Origin: Granulicella sp. WH15
GTDB taxonomy: Bacteria; Acidobacteriota; Terriglobia; Terriglobales; Acidobacteriaceae
Length of the DNA stretch: 64,000 bases
NCBI RefSeq assembly: GCF_009914315.1
Contig: NZ_CP042596.1
Coordinates: forward strand, 4,278,001 to 4,342,000
Reading direction: 5' to 3'
Part shown: one piece after another, positions 26,382 to 34,532 of the stretch
How positions within the stretch are numbered: the first letter of the stretch is position 1
Layout: every line of letters starts with the position of its first letter
Position numbers and translations under genes: made by a program
The notes under the pieces: model-generated
Database searches by the model: none
Told to the model about the DNA's origin: nothing
Seen by the model: only the letters and a program-made list of their open reading frames with translations

Positions 26382-26447
26382 ACTCCAGCTCTGCACACTC
26401 ATAAATTGCCATTTAGGGCTCATCCAACCATGGGCCGGAGAGTGCAG

Positions 26448-27485
26448 ATGCATACCAAAACACCCAAGGCAGTCGTCTGCGGAGCAGGCGGATTCATCGG
26501 CGGCCACCTCGTCAAAGGTCTTCTATCCCAGGGCATCCAGGTCATCCGCGCCGTCGATATCAAACCGCTCGACGAGTGGCACCAACTCTCCCCCGAAGTC
26601 GAAAACCTCTCCCTCGATCTCAAACACCAGCAAAGCTGCCTGACCGCGACCCAAGGAGCCACCCACGTCTACCAACTCGCCGCGGACATGGGCGGCATGG
26701 GCTTCATCGAGCAGAACAAAGCCCTCTGTATGCTCAGCGTGCTGACCAACACCAACATGCTTCTGGCCGCCTGCGAGTCCGGCGTCTCGCGCTTCTTCTA
26801 CGCCTCCTCCGCCTGCGTCTACAACGCCGCCCGCCAGACCCGCCCAGACGTCATCGCCCTCAAGGAGCAGGACGCCTACCCCGCCATGCCCGAAGACGGC
26901 TACGGCTGGGAAAAGCTCTTCAGCGAGCGCATGTGCCGCCACTTTCAGGAAGACTTCGGCCTCACCTGCCGCGTCGCGCGCTACCACAACGTCTACGGCC
27001 CCCAGGGCACCTGGCGCGGCGGCCGCGAGAAGGCGCCAGCCGCCATCTGCCGCAAGGTCATCGAGGCCAAGCTCTCCGGCTCCCACGAGATCAATATCTG
27101 GGGCGACGGCCATCAGACCCGCAGCTTCATGTTCATCGACGACTGCGTCCACGGCACCCAGAGCATCATGAACAGCAACATCGACGAGCCCATCAACCTG
27201 GGCTCCAGCGAGCTGGTCAGCATCAATCAACTGGTCGATATCGCCGAAGAGATCGCAGGCATCCGGCTCCACCGCACCTACGACCTCACCGCTCCCCGAG
27301 GCGTCAATGGCCGCAACAGCGACAACACCATGATCCTCAATCGCCTGGGCTGGGAGCCATCCATCCGCCTCCGCGACGGTATGAAGAAGACCTATCGCTG
27401 GATCGAAGAGCAGATGCAAGCAGACCTCCACCACCACCCCATCCCGCGCGCCCATGCCGACTTACCCCACGCCATCCTGAGGTAA
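26448..27485 (+). CDS. NAD-dependent sugar-nucleotide epimerase (GDP-mannose 3,5-epimerase-like)
   Basis: An extended short-chain dehydrogenase of about 346 residues. It has the N-terminal NAD-binding G-x2-G-x2-G (CGAGGFIGGHLV), catalytic residues in the FYASSACVYN...YGWEKLFSERM region (Y-x3-K, the Tyr in DGYGWEK) and RVARYHNVYGPQGTWRGGREKAPAAICRK, a block characteristic of GDP-D-mannose 3,5-epimerase and relatives. It would make an activated sugar such as GDP-L-galactose or GDP-L-gulose for the exopolysaccharide. The frame is open from a TTG at 26406 inside the predicted promoter; GGAGAG before ATG 26448 decides the start. The TGACA array ties it to the polysaccharide genes. Confidence 0.85.
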   Translation: MHTKTPKAVVCGAGGFIGGHLVKGLLSQGIQVIRAVDIKPLDEWHQLSPEVENLSLDLKHQQSCLTATQGATHVYQLAADMGGMGFIEQNKALCMLSVLTNTNMLLAACESGVSRFFYASSACVYNAARQTRPDVIALKEQDAYPAMPEDGYGWEKLFSERMCRHFQEDFGLTCRVARYHNVYGPQGTWRGGREKAPAAICRKVIEAKLSGSHEINIWGDGHQTRSFMFIDDCVHGTQSIMNSNIDEPINLGSSELVSINQLVDIAEEIAGIRLHRTYDLTAPRGVNGRNSDNTMILNRLGWEPSIRLRDGMKKTYRWIEEQMQADLHHHPIPRAHADLPHAILR

Positions 27486-27516
27486 AGCTGTTACCTTGCC
27501 GTTGCCTGTTCTTCTG

Positions 27517-27610
27517 GTTGTCATTCAGGAGCGAAGCGGAGGAATCTGCTGTTGCCTTTGCTCTTGCCGTTGCTTCTGAGGTAGGTCCGGGCTTAGCCCG
27601 GACATTAAAA
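27517..27610. repeat. Dispersed repeat family B copy
   Basis: An intergenic block containing a degenerate TTGCC/TTGCT-rich stretch, then GAGGTAGGTCCGGGCTTAGC and CCCGGACATTAAAA, a short palindrome. The same elements occur inverted at 48602-48753 and, decayed, at 59261-59343. It lies between the convergent epimerase and AraC genes. Confidence 0.7.
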
Positions 27611-27648
27611 CCAGCCGCAAATGCGAGCTTTGACGCTTGCGCAAAAAC

Positions 27649-28569
27649 TCACTCCCCTAACTTCTCCACCCGAAACCTCCCCGGCGTCATCCCCGTAAAC
27701 TGCCGGAACAACGTCGTAAACTGCCCCTGGCTCTTGAACCCACACCGATAAGCAATCTCCGCAATCGTCTGCTCCGACTCCGCCAGCCACTGCTGCGCCC
27801 TCGCGATCCTCCGGTGCGACACATACCGATGCGGCGTAAACCCCGTCGTCACCCGAAACGCACTCGCAAAGTACTGCGGGTTCATCCCCACAACCCCAGC
27901 CAGCGCATGGATCGAAAGATCCCCCTCCAGGCATCGCTCGACATACTCCCGCACCTTTCGCTCACGAGCAGGCCCCAGCCCTCCAGGCTGCGCCTCTACA
28001 GCCGAAGCCTCCGCCCCGTAAGCCCGCAGCAGATGCGTCACCAGCGTTCCCACCGCCCCATCCACAAAGAACTTCGCGGGCCGCCCCCCGCGACACTCCC
28101 GAAAGAGTACCCGCCCCATCTCCTCCACAAACAGATCCCGCACCAGGTAAACCGGCCGCAGCCGCGCGCCCGGCACATCGCCCAGCTTCTTCGCCACCTC
28201 TTCCAGCAGCCCATTCCCCAGATAAAGATGAATCAGAATCGCCCGCCGCTGCCAAAGCGTGCTGTGCGGCTCCCCCGGCGGAATAATCGACACCAGGTTC
28301 CCATTCAGCTCCCTCTGCCCAGCCGCCTTGGAGCCGGTCCACGTAGCCTGCACATGCGCGGGCTCCAACCCAATCGTCACCTGCACGCAGTCGTGAGAGT
28401 GCTCCCGCCACGAACTCTTCGGCTGCTCAGCCGCATACAGCGAGTAGCCCTTACCCTCATACCAGACATGATGCGGCGGCAGCTCATCCTCGGCCCCCAC
28501 GAGGATATGCCGCAACCCCGCACCATCCCGCTCCCGAGCCGTAATCCTCTTCATCCCACCTCTTTGCAA
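27649..28569 (-). CDS. AraC-family transcriptional regulator
   Basis: A 306-residue regulator with an N-terminal cupin-like sensing domain (HSHDCVQVTIGLEPAHV and VSIIPPGEPHSTLW are typical of AraC ligand pockets). The C-terminal double helix-turn-helix (about residues 205-300) includes LSIHALAGVVGMNPQYFASAFRVTTGFTPHRYVSHRRIARAQQWL and IAEIAYRCGFKSQGQFTTLFRQFTGMTPGRFR. It may start at the second Met (residue 6). It is divergent from the bicupin gene at 28683, the usual arrangement for an AraC regulator and its target; the inducer is unknown. Confidence 0.9.
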   Translation of the reverse strand: MQRGGMKRITARERDGAGLRHILVGAEDELPPHHVWYEGKGYSLYAAEQPKSSWREHSHDCVQVTIGLEPAHVQATWTGSKAAGQRELNGNLVSIIPPGEPHSTLWQRRAILIHLYLGNGLLEEVAKKLGDVPGARLRPVYLVRDLFVEEMGRVLFRECRGGRPAKFFVDGAVGTLVTHLLRAYGAEASAVEAQPGGLGPARERKVREYVERCLEGDLSIHALAGVVGMNPQYFASAFRVTTGFTPHRYVSHRRIARAQQWLAESEQTIAEIAYRCGFKSQGQFTTLFRQFTGMTPGRFRVEKLGE

Positions 28570-28682
28570 TCATTCTAAAGATTCCAGAATCTCCGCTAAG
28601 GATCGGGAATACTCCGAGCCACCCCGCCACCCATACTAAAAAAGCATTGCAGCCCCCTAAAGGCACCCAAGGAGCGACAAAT

Positions 28683-29627
28683 ATGAGCACCGAGACCGCA
28701 TCTCCCCTCATCCCCACCGAGCAGCTCACCCGCGCCGCCGCCATCTACGAGTACAGCAAGGCGGCCAACCCCATCGAGTCCGGCGCCACCCCCGCCATAC
28801 CCATCCGGCAGTTCTCGCCCGAGATCTACGCCACCGGTCCCAGCCGCTTCATCCCACTCGACCTGAGCGAGGCCCTGCGCACCCCCTACCCCGCCACCGG
28901 CCCCAGTCTTCTCGCCAGCTTCGTCCGCATCCAGGCGGGCGAGCAGCTCACCAGCGCCCCCAACGCCAGCAGCGAGTTCTTCTACGTCATCCACGGCAGC
29001 GGCCACACCGAGACCGCCAACGGCTCCATCGCCTGGAAGACCGGCGACTTCGTAGCTCTGCCCGCGCTCGAGACCATCCACAACGCTGACACCGACACTG
29101 CCTTCTACCTCGTCAACGACTCGCCCCTCTTCGCCTACCTCGGCGCGCAGAAGGCGACCTCCCGCTTCCAGCCCACGGTCTACACTCATGAAGCCGTAAT
29201 GGCCGAGCTTGAAGCCGCCAAGAACGATCCCGAGTCCTCGAAGCGCAGCCGCATCAGCGTCCTGCTGGCCAACAAGAACTTCGAGCAGACCATGACCATC
29301 ACCCATACCCTGTGGACGATGTTCGGCGTCGTCTCCCCCGGTACCCGCCAGCTGCCCCACCGCCACCAGTCGGTCGCTTTGGACTTCGTAGTCGACGCGC
29401 AGCCCGGAGCCTACACCCTCCTCGGCCCCGAACTGAACCCCGACGGCACCATCAAGGACGCCATCCGCGTCGACTGGGTCAAGGGCGCGGCCTTCGTCAC
29501 GCCTCCGGGCTTCTGGCACGAGCACATCAACGCGTCGTCCGCGGACGCCTACGTCATGCCAATCCAGGACGCCGGTCTGCACACCTACCTCCGCACCCTG
29601 GACATCCAGTTCTTCACCGAAGACTAA
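28683..29627 (+). CDS. Bicupin (two-domain cupin) protein
   Basis: A 314-residue protein. AAGGAG 8 bp upstream of ATG 28683 selects this start over an earlier in-frame ATG at 28647. Two cupin domains are visible: residues about 70-150 (SEFFYVIHGSGHTETANGSIAWKTGDFVALPALETIHNAD) and about 215-305 (QLPHRHQSVALDFVVDAQPGAYTLLG...GAAFVTPPGFWHEHINAS). Each has His residues at the metal-binding positions. The arrangement resembles gentisate/1-hydroxy-2-naphthoate dioxygenase-like or oxalate-decarboxylase-like bicupins, but the exact reaction is not clear. There is no signal peptide. It is transcribed divergently from the AraC regulator, its likely controller. Confidence 0.78.
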   Translation: MSTETASPLIPTEQLTRAAAIYEYSKAANPIESGATPAIPIRQFSPEIYATGPSRFIPLDLSEALRTPYPATGPSLLASFVRIQAGEQLTSAPNASSEFFYVIHGSGHTETANGSIAWKTGDFVALPALETIHNADTDTAFYLVNDSPLFAYLGAQKATSRFQPTVYTHEAVMAELEAAKNDPESSKRSRISVLLANKNFEQTMTITHTLWTMFGVVSPGTRQLPHRHQSVALDFVVDAQPGAYTLLGPELNPDGTIKDAIRVDWVKGAAFVTPPGFWHEHINASSADAYVMPIQDAGLHTYLRTLDIQFFTED

Positions 29628-29661
29628 GTCCTACATCAACCCGCTACAACTTAAACGCAAC

Positions 29662-29700
29662 GCCCCATTCATACGCAGCCTTATCGCGTATGAATGGGGC
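29662..29700. terminator. Bidirectional terminator hairpin
   Basis: A perfect 15-bp inverted repeat (29662-29676 with 29686-29700) and a 9-nt loop lie between the convergent bicupin and phosphodiesterase genes. T runs are weak on both sides. Confidence 0.75.
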
Positions 29701-29760
29701 ATCTTGCTCCAGCAAGCTCGTTGTATAGAAGCGATTCTATAAGTCCTCGCTTCTAACTTC

Positions 29761-30579
29761 TCAACGCAGCCACTTATCGTACGTCTCATCAATCTGGAAG
29801 TATTTCACTCCCAGTCGTCGAGCCCGGTCGACATCGGCATGTGCGGCCGCAATCGGGTCAGGGCTATGCACGTACGCATAGTGAAATTCGTTGATCGAAA
29901 CAACCACTGGAATTCCCGCGCGCTTCGCAAGCTCTACGCTTCTTTCGTTGAGCGTTATCCCGTGGTCAAACAGAAAGTACGTCTTCGAAAGATCCTCTCC
30001 GGCGTCCAGCCTCTTGGCCAGCTCCGACACACCGATGCTGATCCGGGCCTTCCCCTTGAAGTACTCTCGCGTCTCATCCGTGCCAATAAAGAAAGCATTC
30101 TCCAGCAGGCCATTGTCCCGAAGAGTTTTCTCCATGGATTCGTAGTAGCTCTTGGGATGCCCGGCCTGCTTGGTATCAATCATGAGCTGGATCTTGCCTT
30201 TGCACAGAGCCGCATACTCGCTGAACGCGAGAGGATGCGAGTGATCGACAGGAGAAGTCAACTCCCGAATCTCAGCCATCGTCATATCGCTCGGCTGCTT
30301 ATTGACGCCGAAGTCCTGAAGGAAAGACATGTGATGCACCACAATGCCTCCTCCCTTGGGCTCATCCAGATCGATCTCCACCATCCAATAGCCTCGGGCA
30401 ATCGCTTCCTTGACTGCTCCCGCGGAGTTTTCAGGATGGTGTTCATCTACCACACCACCACGATGCCCAATAATCCGAATGGGTTCTTCCGCAAGCATCT
30501 GGGACATTGCTGGCAGCAGGAATAAAAGAGCAACGGTCCAGCGGGCCGTTCCGAAAAGTGACATAGCTTTCTTGGTCAT
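29761..30579 (-). CDS. Secreted glycerophosphodiester phosphodiesterase-family protein
   Basis: About 272 residues from the ATG at 30579, which is preceded by AGGAGA 6 bp away; the frame opens slightly earlier at 30597. A signal peptide (TARWTVALLFLLPAMSQMLA) precedes the GDPD TIM-barrel hallmarks: IIGHRGGVVDEHHPENS (catalytic His and Arg plus the E-N), MVEIDLDEPKGGGIVVHHM (metal-binding E, D and catalytic His) and KIQLMIDTK. It hydrolyses glycerophosphodiesters, or related phosphodiesters, in the periplasm. It follows the TonB receptor gene by 52 bp on the same strand, suggesting that the receptor imports a molecule processed by this enzyme. Confidence 0.85.
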   Translation of the reverse strand: MTKKAMSLFGTARWTVALLFLLPAMSQMLAEEPIRIIGHRGGVVDEHHPENSAGAVKEAIARGYWMVEIDLDEPKGGGIVVHHMSFLQDFGVNKQPSDMTMAEIRELTSPVDHSHPLAFSEYAALCKGKIQLMIDTKQAGHPKSYYESMEKTLRDNGLLENAFFIGTDETREYFKGKARISIGVSELAKRLDAGEDLSKTYFLFDHGITLNERSVELAKRAGIPVVVSINEFHYAYVHSPDPIAAAHADVDRARRLGVKYFQIDETYDKWLR

Positions 30580-30631
30580 ACAGCTTCTCCTAATCAAGAT
30601 GGGTCGGTATGCAGCGTTATGTCGAACGAGA

Positions 30632-33600
30632 TCAGAACCGAATCTTCAGCGCGATCTGTATCTGACGTGGCGAGTTGGCCTGAGACGAGATGACACCGAA
30701 CGTTGCATCGGATACGCCTGTATCGGGCCCCGCGAATTGAGGCGTGTTGAAGGCGTTGAAGGCTTCACCTCGCAGCTCCGTTCTTACTCTGTCCGTCACG
30801 GCAAACTCCTTGAAGACTGAGAGATCGAAGTTGCGCAGTCCGGGAGTGCGCAGATATCCAGACGTGCGCGACATATTCCCCAACGTGTAGATGGCGGGTT
30901 GAGAGAAGTTGGACGTATTGAAGTATCGGTTCAATCGGTCTTCCACCCTTCCTCCGAGACTCGCATTCTGACCATTGCTATTCGGACGTTCGCCGGGGTT
31001 CAGGATATTCGCGACATTGTTTGCCGAGAAGGCCAGCGGATTGCCGTTATGGGCTGAAAAGATTCCATTGAACTGATATCCACCAAATAGCGCATCGACA
31101 AAGCGATTCCATGAATTGCCAAAGAGCTCACCTCGTCCTATCGGAAGCTTGTATACGCCACTGATAACCAGATTGCGCGATACGTCAAAGGTAGATAAGG
31201 AATATGAATCCTGTATCAGCGGAATACTCGCATCCTGATAGACACCATTGGTTCCGAAGTTACCGCCAAATCCAACTGAGTCGTCGTCCATCGACTTACT
31301 GCCCGTGTAGGAAAGAAGAAGCGTGGCGCGCTTGCTGAATCGCTTTTCAACTCGAATCTGCACCGAGTCATAGTGCGAGATCGCCCCAGCGACAACGACG
31401 CCACTTACACCTGTAAATTGGGGAAACGGTGAGAGCAGATATCTCTTCTGGATCGTGGCTCCCGAGAGTGGACCAGCTATCTGAACCTGCCCCTGAAGCG
31501 GGTTAGGAACCGTCGCCAGTAACTGACTTCCCAATGCGAGGTCTGAATCTGGAAGTTGATCGTAGTTCGGAGAGGTCGGCAGTTGGACGCCGTGATTGCC
31601 AACGTAAGAGACACCGACCATCCAGTCCTTCGCTAGTTGATACTCCACGCCAAGGTTGTAGTTCTCTGTATAAGGAGAGGGCTGTCTGCGAATACTGGCA
31701 GAAATACTTCCACCCGTTCCCGTAACTAACCCCAGCGAACTTCCCGTCACAGGAGTAAAAGCACCTCCTGGAAATGGATTGGAGAGATAGTTATTCGGTG
31801 TGGCTCCGTCAATTGTGCCTAGATAGGATGTGCTGGTGCGGTAGCCGGTATTCTGAACGGTAGAGGCAGCCTGGTTGGGGTTGTTGGTGAAGAATATGCC
31901 GAAGGCTCCGCGGACGACGAGCCGGTCGATCGGGTGATACGCGAAGCCCACCCGAGGTGCAAAGTTCTTGTACACCGTGTCGGTTGTCGTTCTGGGATTT
32001 CCATTGACTCCGGCATACTCCAGTCCGCCCTTCAGGCTAGTAAGTCCTGTCGTCGCCGCAAGCGGGGATGGGACATTCAAATCCAGATAAGTCGTTCGAT
32101 TATCCCGTTCGGTCCTGGGGAGAAACAGATCGTACCGAATGCCCAGGTTCAAAGTAAGTTTGTCGGAGGCTGTCCAGTCGTCCTGCAGATAACCGGCTGC
32201 GTAGTGGCTGATCGTATTGACGACCTTGAAGTAATGTGTAACCGAACCTGATCCTAATCCAAGTAGGAACGAGGCAAAACCGTCTCCCGCGGAACTGGAA
32301 GCCGTCAGGGCATTCGGCCCCTGCGTGAAGTTCGTACCGAAGCTGAAGTTTCCGGATGCCTGTCCCACCTGATCGTCGTTATTAGCCAGGATGCGGAACT
32401 CTCCTCCAAAGTTCAGCGTGTGATGATGAACGATCTTCGTGTTGTTGATGAGAAAGGTGTCGCCAAGATATCCCGCCGAACCAATGGATCCATAATTACC
32501 CGCGCCAATCTGCACATACCCAGACGGAACGATTGCCGGAAAGGTCAGGGCGCTCTTCGAGGTCGCAAGAGCCGACGAGGCCAGATAAGACGGAAACCCC
32601 AGCGTGGTGGGATCGAATCCGCTGGAAGGCGCGGTAGCGTTCTGATAGACGTGGCTGACGCCGGCCCTTAGTTCGAAGATATAAGTAGAACTCTTGGCAA
32701 AGGTATAGTCGAAGCCTGCGCCTATCGCCGGCTGCGCGCTGATGGTTGCGGTCTGAGCAACCAGGATCGAAGCAGGCAACAGAGGCGCGAAACCAGAGAC
32801 GGGATTTCTCTTGGAGAACCGGAACGACATACGTTGCCGGGCCGAAAGAATCTCATCGACCTTGATGTCGTACTGATTGATCGTGTAGGGTGCAGAGCCC
32901 GCCGCAAAGTAATTATTTCTTCCCGAGGAACTGGATCTATTAGGCAGAGGAAAATACTTCAGAATATTCGCTGAGACTGGATCGAAGCGCGAGGGATCAA
33001 TCTTATTCCCTTTGAATGGGGCTCTTGTATAGGTAATTCCGCCCGAGGAAGAGGTCGTGGCCTTCGTCGTTGTCGGATCGTAGAGCGTGATCGGAGCACC
33101 GGAGCTTGTAGTGTCGGCGGAGAAGTCGCCGCCTCGCTCAGCAAGCGTCGGGACCGTCGTCAGGACGGAAGTGGCTGTGTCCTGACGCAGCCCTTCATAG
33201 TCCACAAAGAAAAACGTTTTATCACGACCGTTGTAAAGCTTGGGGATGTAGACAGGCCCACCTAAGCTGAAGCCGAACTGGTTTCGCTTGAAGCTCGGCA
33301 GCGGCACACCCGCCTGATTGGAGAAGTAATTGTTCGCATCGAGATACGAATTTCTAAAGTAGTCGTAAACGCTCCCATGAAGATCATTCGTGCCGGATTT
33401 ATAGAGGACGTTCATGATGCCTCCACCGGCGTTTCCAAACTGCACCGAGTAATTGCTCGTCTGTACCTTGAACTCCTGCGTCGCATCGACCGAGGGAAAG
33501 ATCGTCAAGGCATTCGAATCATCGGTCGGAGGAGCAGATGGAACGCCATCCAGCAAGACATCCGTAGTGCCGGATCTGCCACCGTTCACATTGAACTGAA

Positions 33601-34159
33601 GCCCTGTAAAGGTGGAGGTTACCGTGCCCGATACTCCCGGAACCAGAAGCACTAAGGCAAATGGATTGCGCTGATTTAAGGGAAGATTCTCGATACTTTT
33701 ATTGTCGATGACCTGACCGATATCCGAAGTCTGAGCCTCCAGCAGAGGCTCAGCAGAGTTGACTTCAACTGTTTGATTGTCCGATCCGACCTCCAGCCCA
33801 AGGTCGAAGTGCACCGTCTGATCGATATTTAAGACCAGGCCGGAGCGAAGCAGCCTCTTGAATCCGGCTGCATCCACCGACAGGCTGTACGGCCCCGGAG
33901 GCAGGTTCGAAAATTCAAACTGTCCCGCACGATCCGTTCGCGTCGTCGCGGACACCTGGGTACCGGTATTGGTTGCGGTAATAGCCGCGTTCTGTATCGT
34001 GGCGGCGCTGGCGTCGCGAACCGTTCCCGTAAGCGAGGCAGTGATCTTCTGCGCCTTGGCAAAGGGTCCAGATACAAAAACAAGGGAAAATAGAAATGCA
34101 AACCGGAATATTGACCTGAAAGAAAAACTAAAAGTAGATGAATATCTTTTCTGACGCAT
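30632..34159 (-). CDS. TonB-dependent receptor with N-terminal carboxypeptidase-regulatory domain (Oar-like)
   Basis: About 1175 residues from the ATG at 34159, which has AAGAGG 6 bp upstream; the frame opens at 34225. A signal peptide (core IFRFAFLFSLVFVSGPFAKA) is followed by a CarboxypepD_reg-like domain (ITASLTGTVRDASAATIQNAAITATNTGTQV), a plug region (DIGQVIDNKSIENLPLNQRNPFALVLLVPGV and DVLLDGVPSAPP) and a barrel with AYHPIDRLVVRGAFGIFF, ending in IQIALKIRF. These giant Oar-like receptors are expanded in Acidobacteria and probably bind large glycans or other outer-membrane ligands. No TonB box is obvious. A ToxR/CadC-like gene is divergent and the phosphodiesterase gene follows. Confidence 0.9.
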   Translation of the reverse strand: MRQKRYSSTFSFSFRSIFRFAFLFSLVFVSGPFAKAQKITASLTGTVRDASAATIQNAAITATNTGTQVSATTRTDRAGQFEFSNLPPGPYSLSVDAAGFKRLLRSGLVLNIDQTVHFDLGLEVGSDNQTVEVNSAEPLLEAQTSDIGQVIDNKSIENLPLNQRNPFALVLLVPGVSGTVTSTFTGLQFNVNGGRSGTTDVLLDGVPSAPPTDDSNALTIFPSVDATQEFKVQTSNYSVQFGNAGGGIMNVLYKSGTNDLHGSVYDYFRNSYLDANNYFSNQAGVPLPSFKRNQFGFSLGGPVYIPKLYNGRDKTFFFVDYEGLRQDTATSVLTTVPTLAERGGDFSADTTSSGAPITLYDPTTTKATTSSSGGITYTRAPFKGNKIDPSRFDPVSANILKYFPLPNRSSSSGRNNYFAAGSAPYTINQYDIKVDEILSARQRMSFRFSKRNPVSGFAPLLPASILVAQTATISAQPAIGAGFDYTFAKSSTYIFELRAGVSHVYQNATAPSSGFDPTTLGFPSYLASSALATSKSALTFPAIVPSGYVQIGAGNYGSIGSAGYLGDTFLINNTKIVHHHTLNFGGEFRILANNDDQVGQASGNFSFGTNFTQGPNALTASSSAGDGFASFLLGLGSGSVTHYFKVVNTISHYAAGYLQDDWTASDKLTLNLGIRYDLFLPRTERDNRTTYLDLNVPSPLAATTGLTSLKGGLEYAGVNGNPRTTTDTVYKNFAPRVGFAYHPIDRLVVRGAFGIFFTNNPNQAASTVQNTGYRTSTSYLGTIDGATPNNYLSNPFPGGAFTPVTGSSLGLVTGTGGSISASIRRQPSPYTENYNLGVEYQLAKDWMVGVSYVGNHGVQLPTSPNYDQLPDSDLALGSQLLATVPNPLQGQVQIAGPLSGATIQKRYLLSPFPQFTGVSGVVVAGAISHYDSVQIRVEKRFSKRATLLLSYTGSKSMDDDSVGFGGNFGTNGVYQDASIPLIQDSYSLSTFDVSRNLVISGVYKLPIGRGELFGNSWNRFVDALFGGYQFNGIFSAHNGNPLAFSANNVANILNPGERPNSNGQNASLGGRVEDRLNRYFNTSNFSQPAIYTLGNMSRTSGYLRTPGLRNFDLSVFKEFAVTDRVRTELRGEAFNAFNTPQFAGPDTGVSDATFGVISSQANSPRQIQIALKIRF

Positions 34160-34532
34160 GTTGGCCTCTTGATACCGGTTGGAACCCAACGAGGGGCGAT
34201 TAGACAAAGCATTTCGACCAGGCATAGTTGAAATGTGAGACGACGGTGCTTACGGCGCTATTTCATGCACCGGAACGATTGCCGATCCTGAAGACGTAGG
34301 CTCTCTGGATAACCGTCTTTCGCGTTAGCGCTAGTTATGCAGAAACACGTCCACTAAACAAGGTTGGTTTACACACGTTTTACTGTAACTTTGCGAAAGT
34401 ACTTTGAAATAAGGGGGATACGAGTCTCATCTCACCTCGGTACAACCTGAGAATTGGTCTGGCTCGCGGTTATTTCATACTCCGTTCACCGAGGAAGCAA
34501 CGTGTACTCTATAAAATTTTCTAGGTTAGCTT
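34160..34532. promoter_or_regulatory. Divergent regulatory region between receptor and membrane regulator
   Basis: About 370 bp that hold no ORF of interest and are more AT-rich than the surroundings, with AT-rich -10-like tracts (TATAAAATTTT near 34510). It must contain both divergent promoters. No TGACA array with 11-bp period was seen here. Confidence 0.5.

Noticed and set aside
1386..26405. TGACA repeats explained simply as -35 (TTGACA) boxes
   Set aside because: Several arrays have three or four units at an exact 11-bp period, many lack the first T, and most sites place the last unit at a fixed distance to a -10; chance -35 hexamers do not explain this.
28596..29582. Minus-strand open frame opposite the bicupin gene
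   Set aside because: Shadow of a gene with a clear ribosome-binding site and two cupin motifs.
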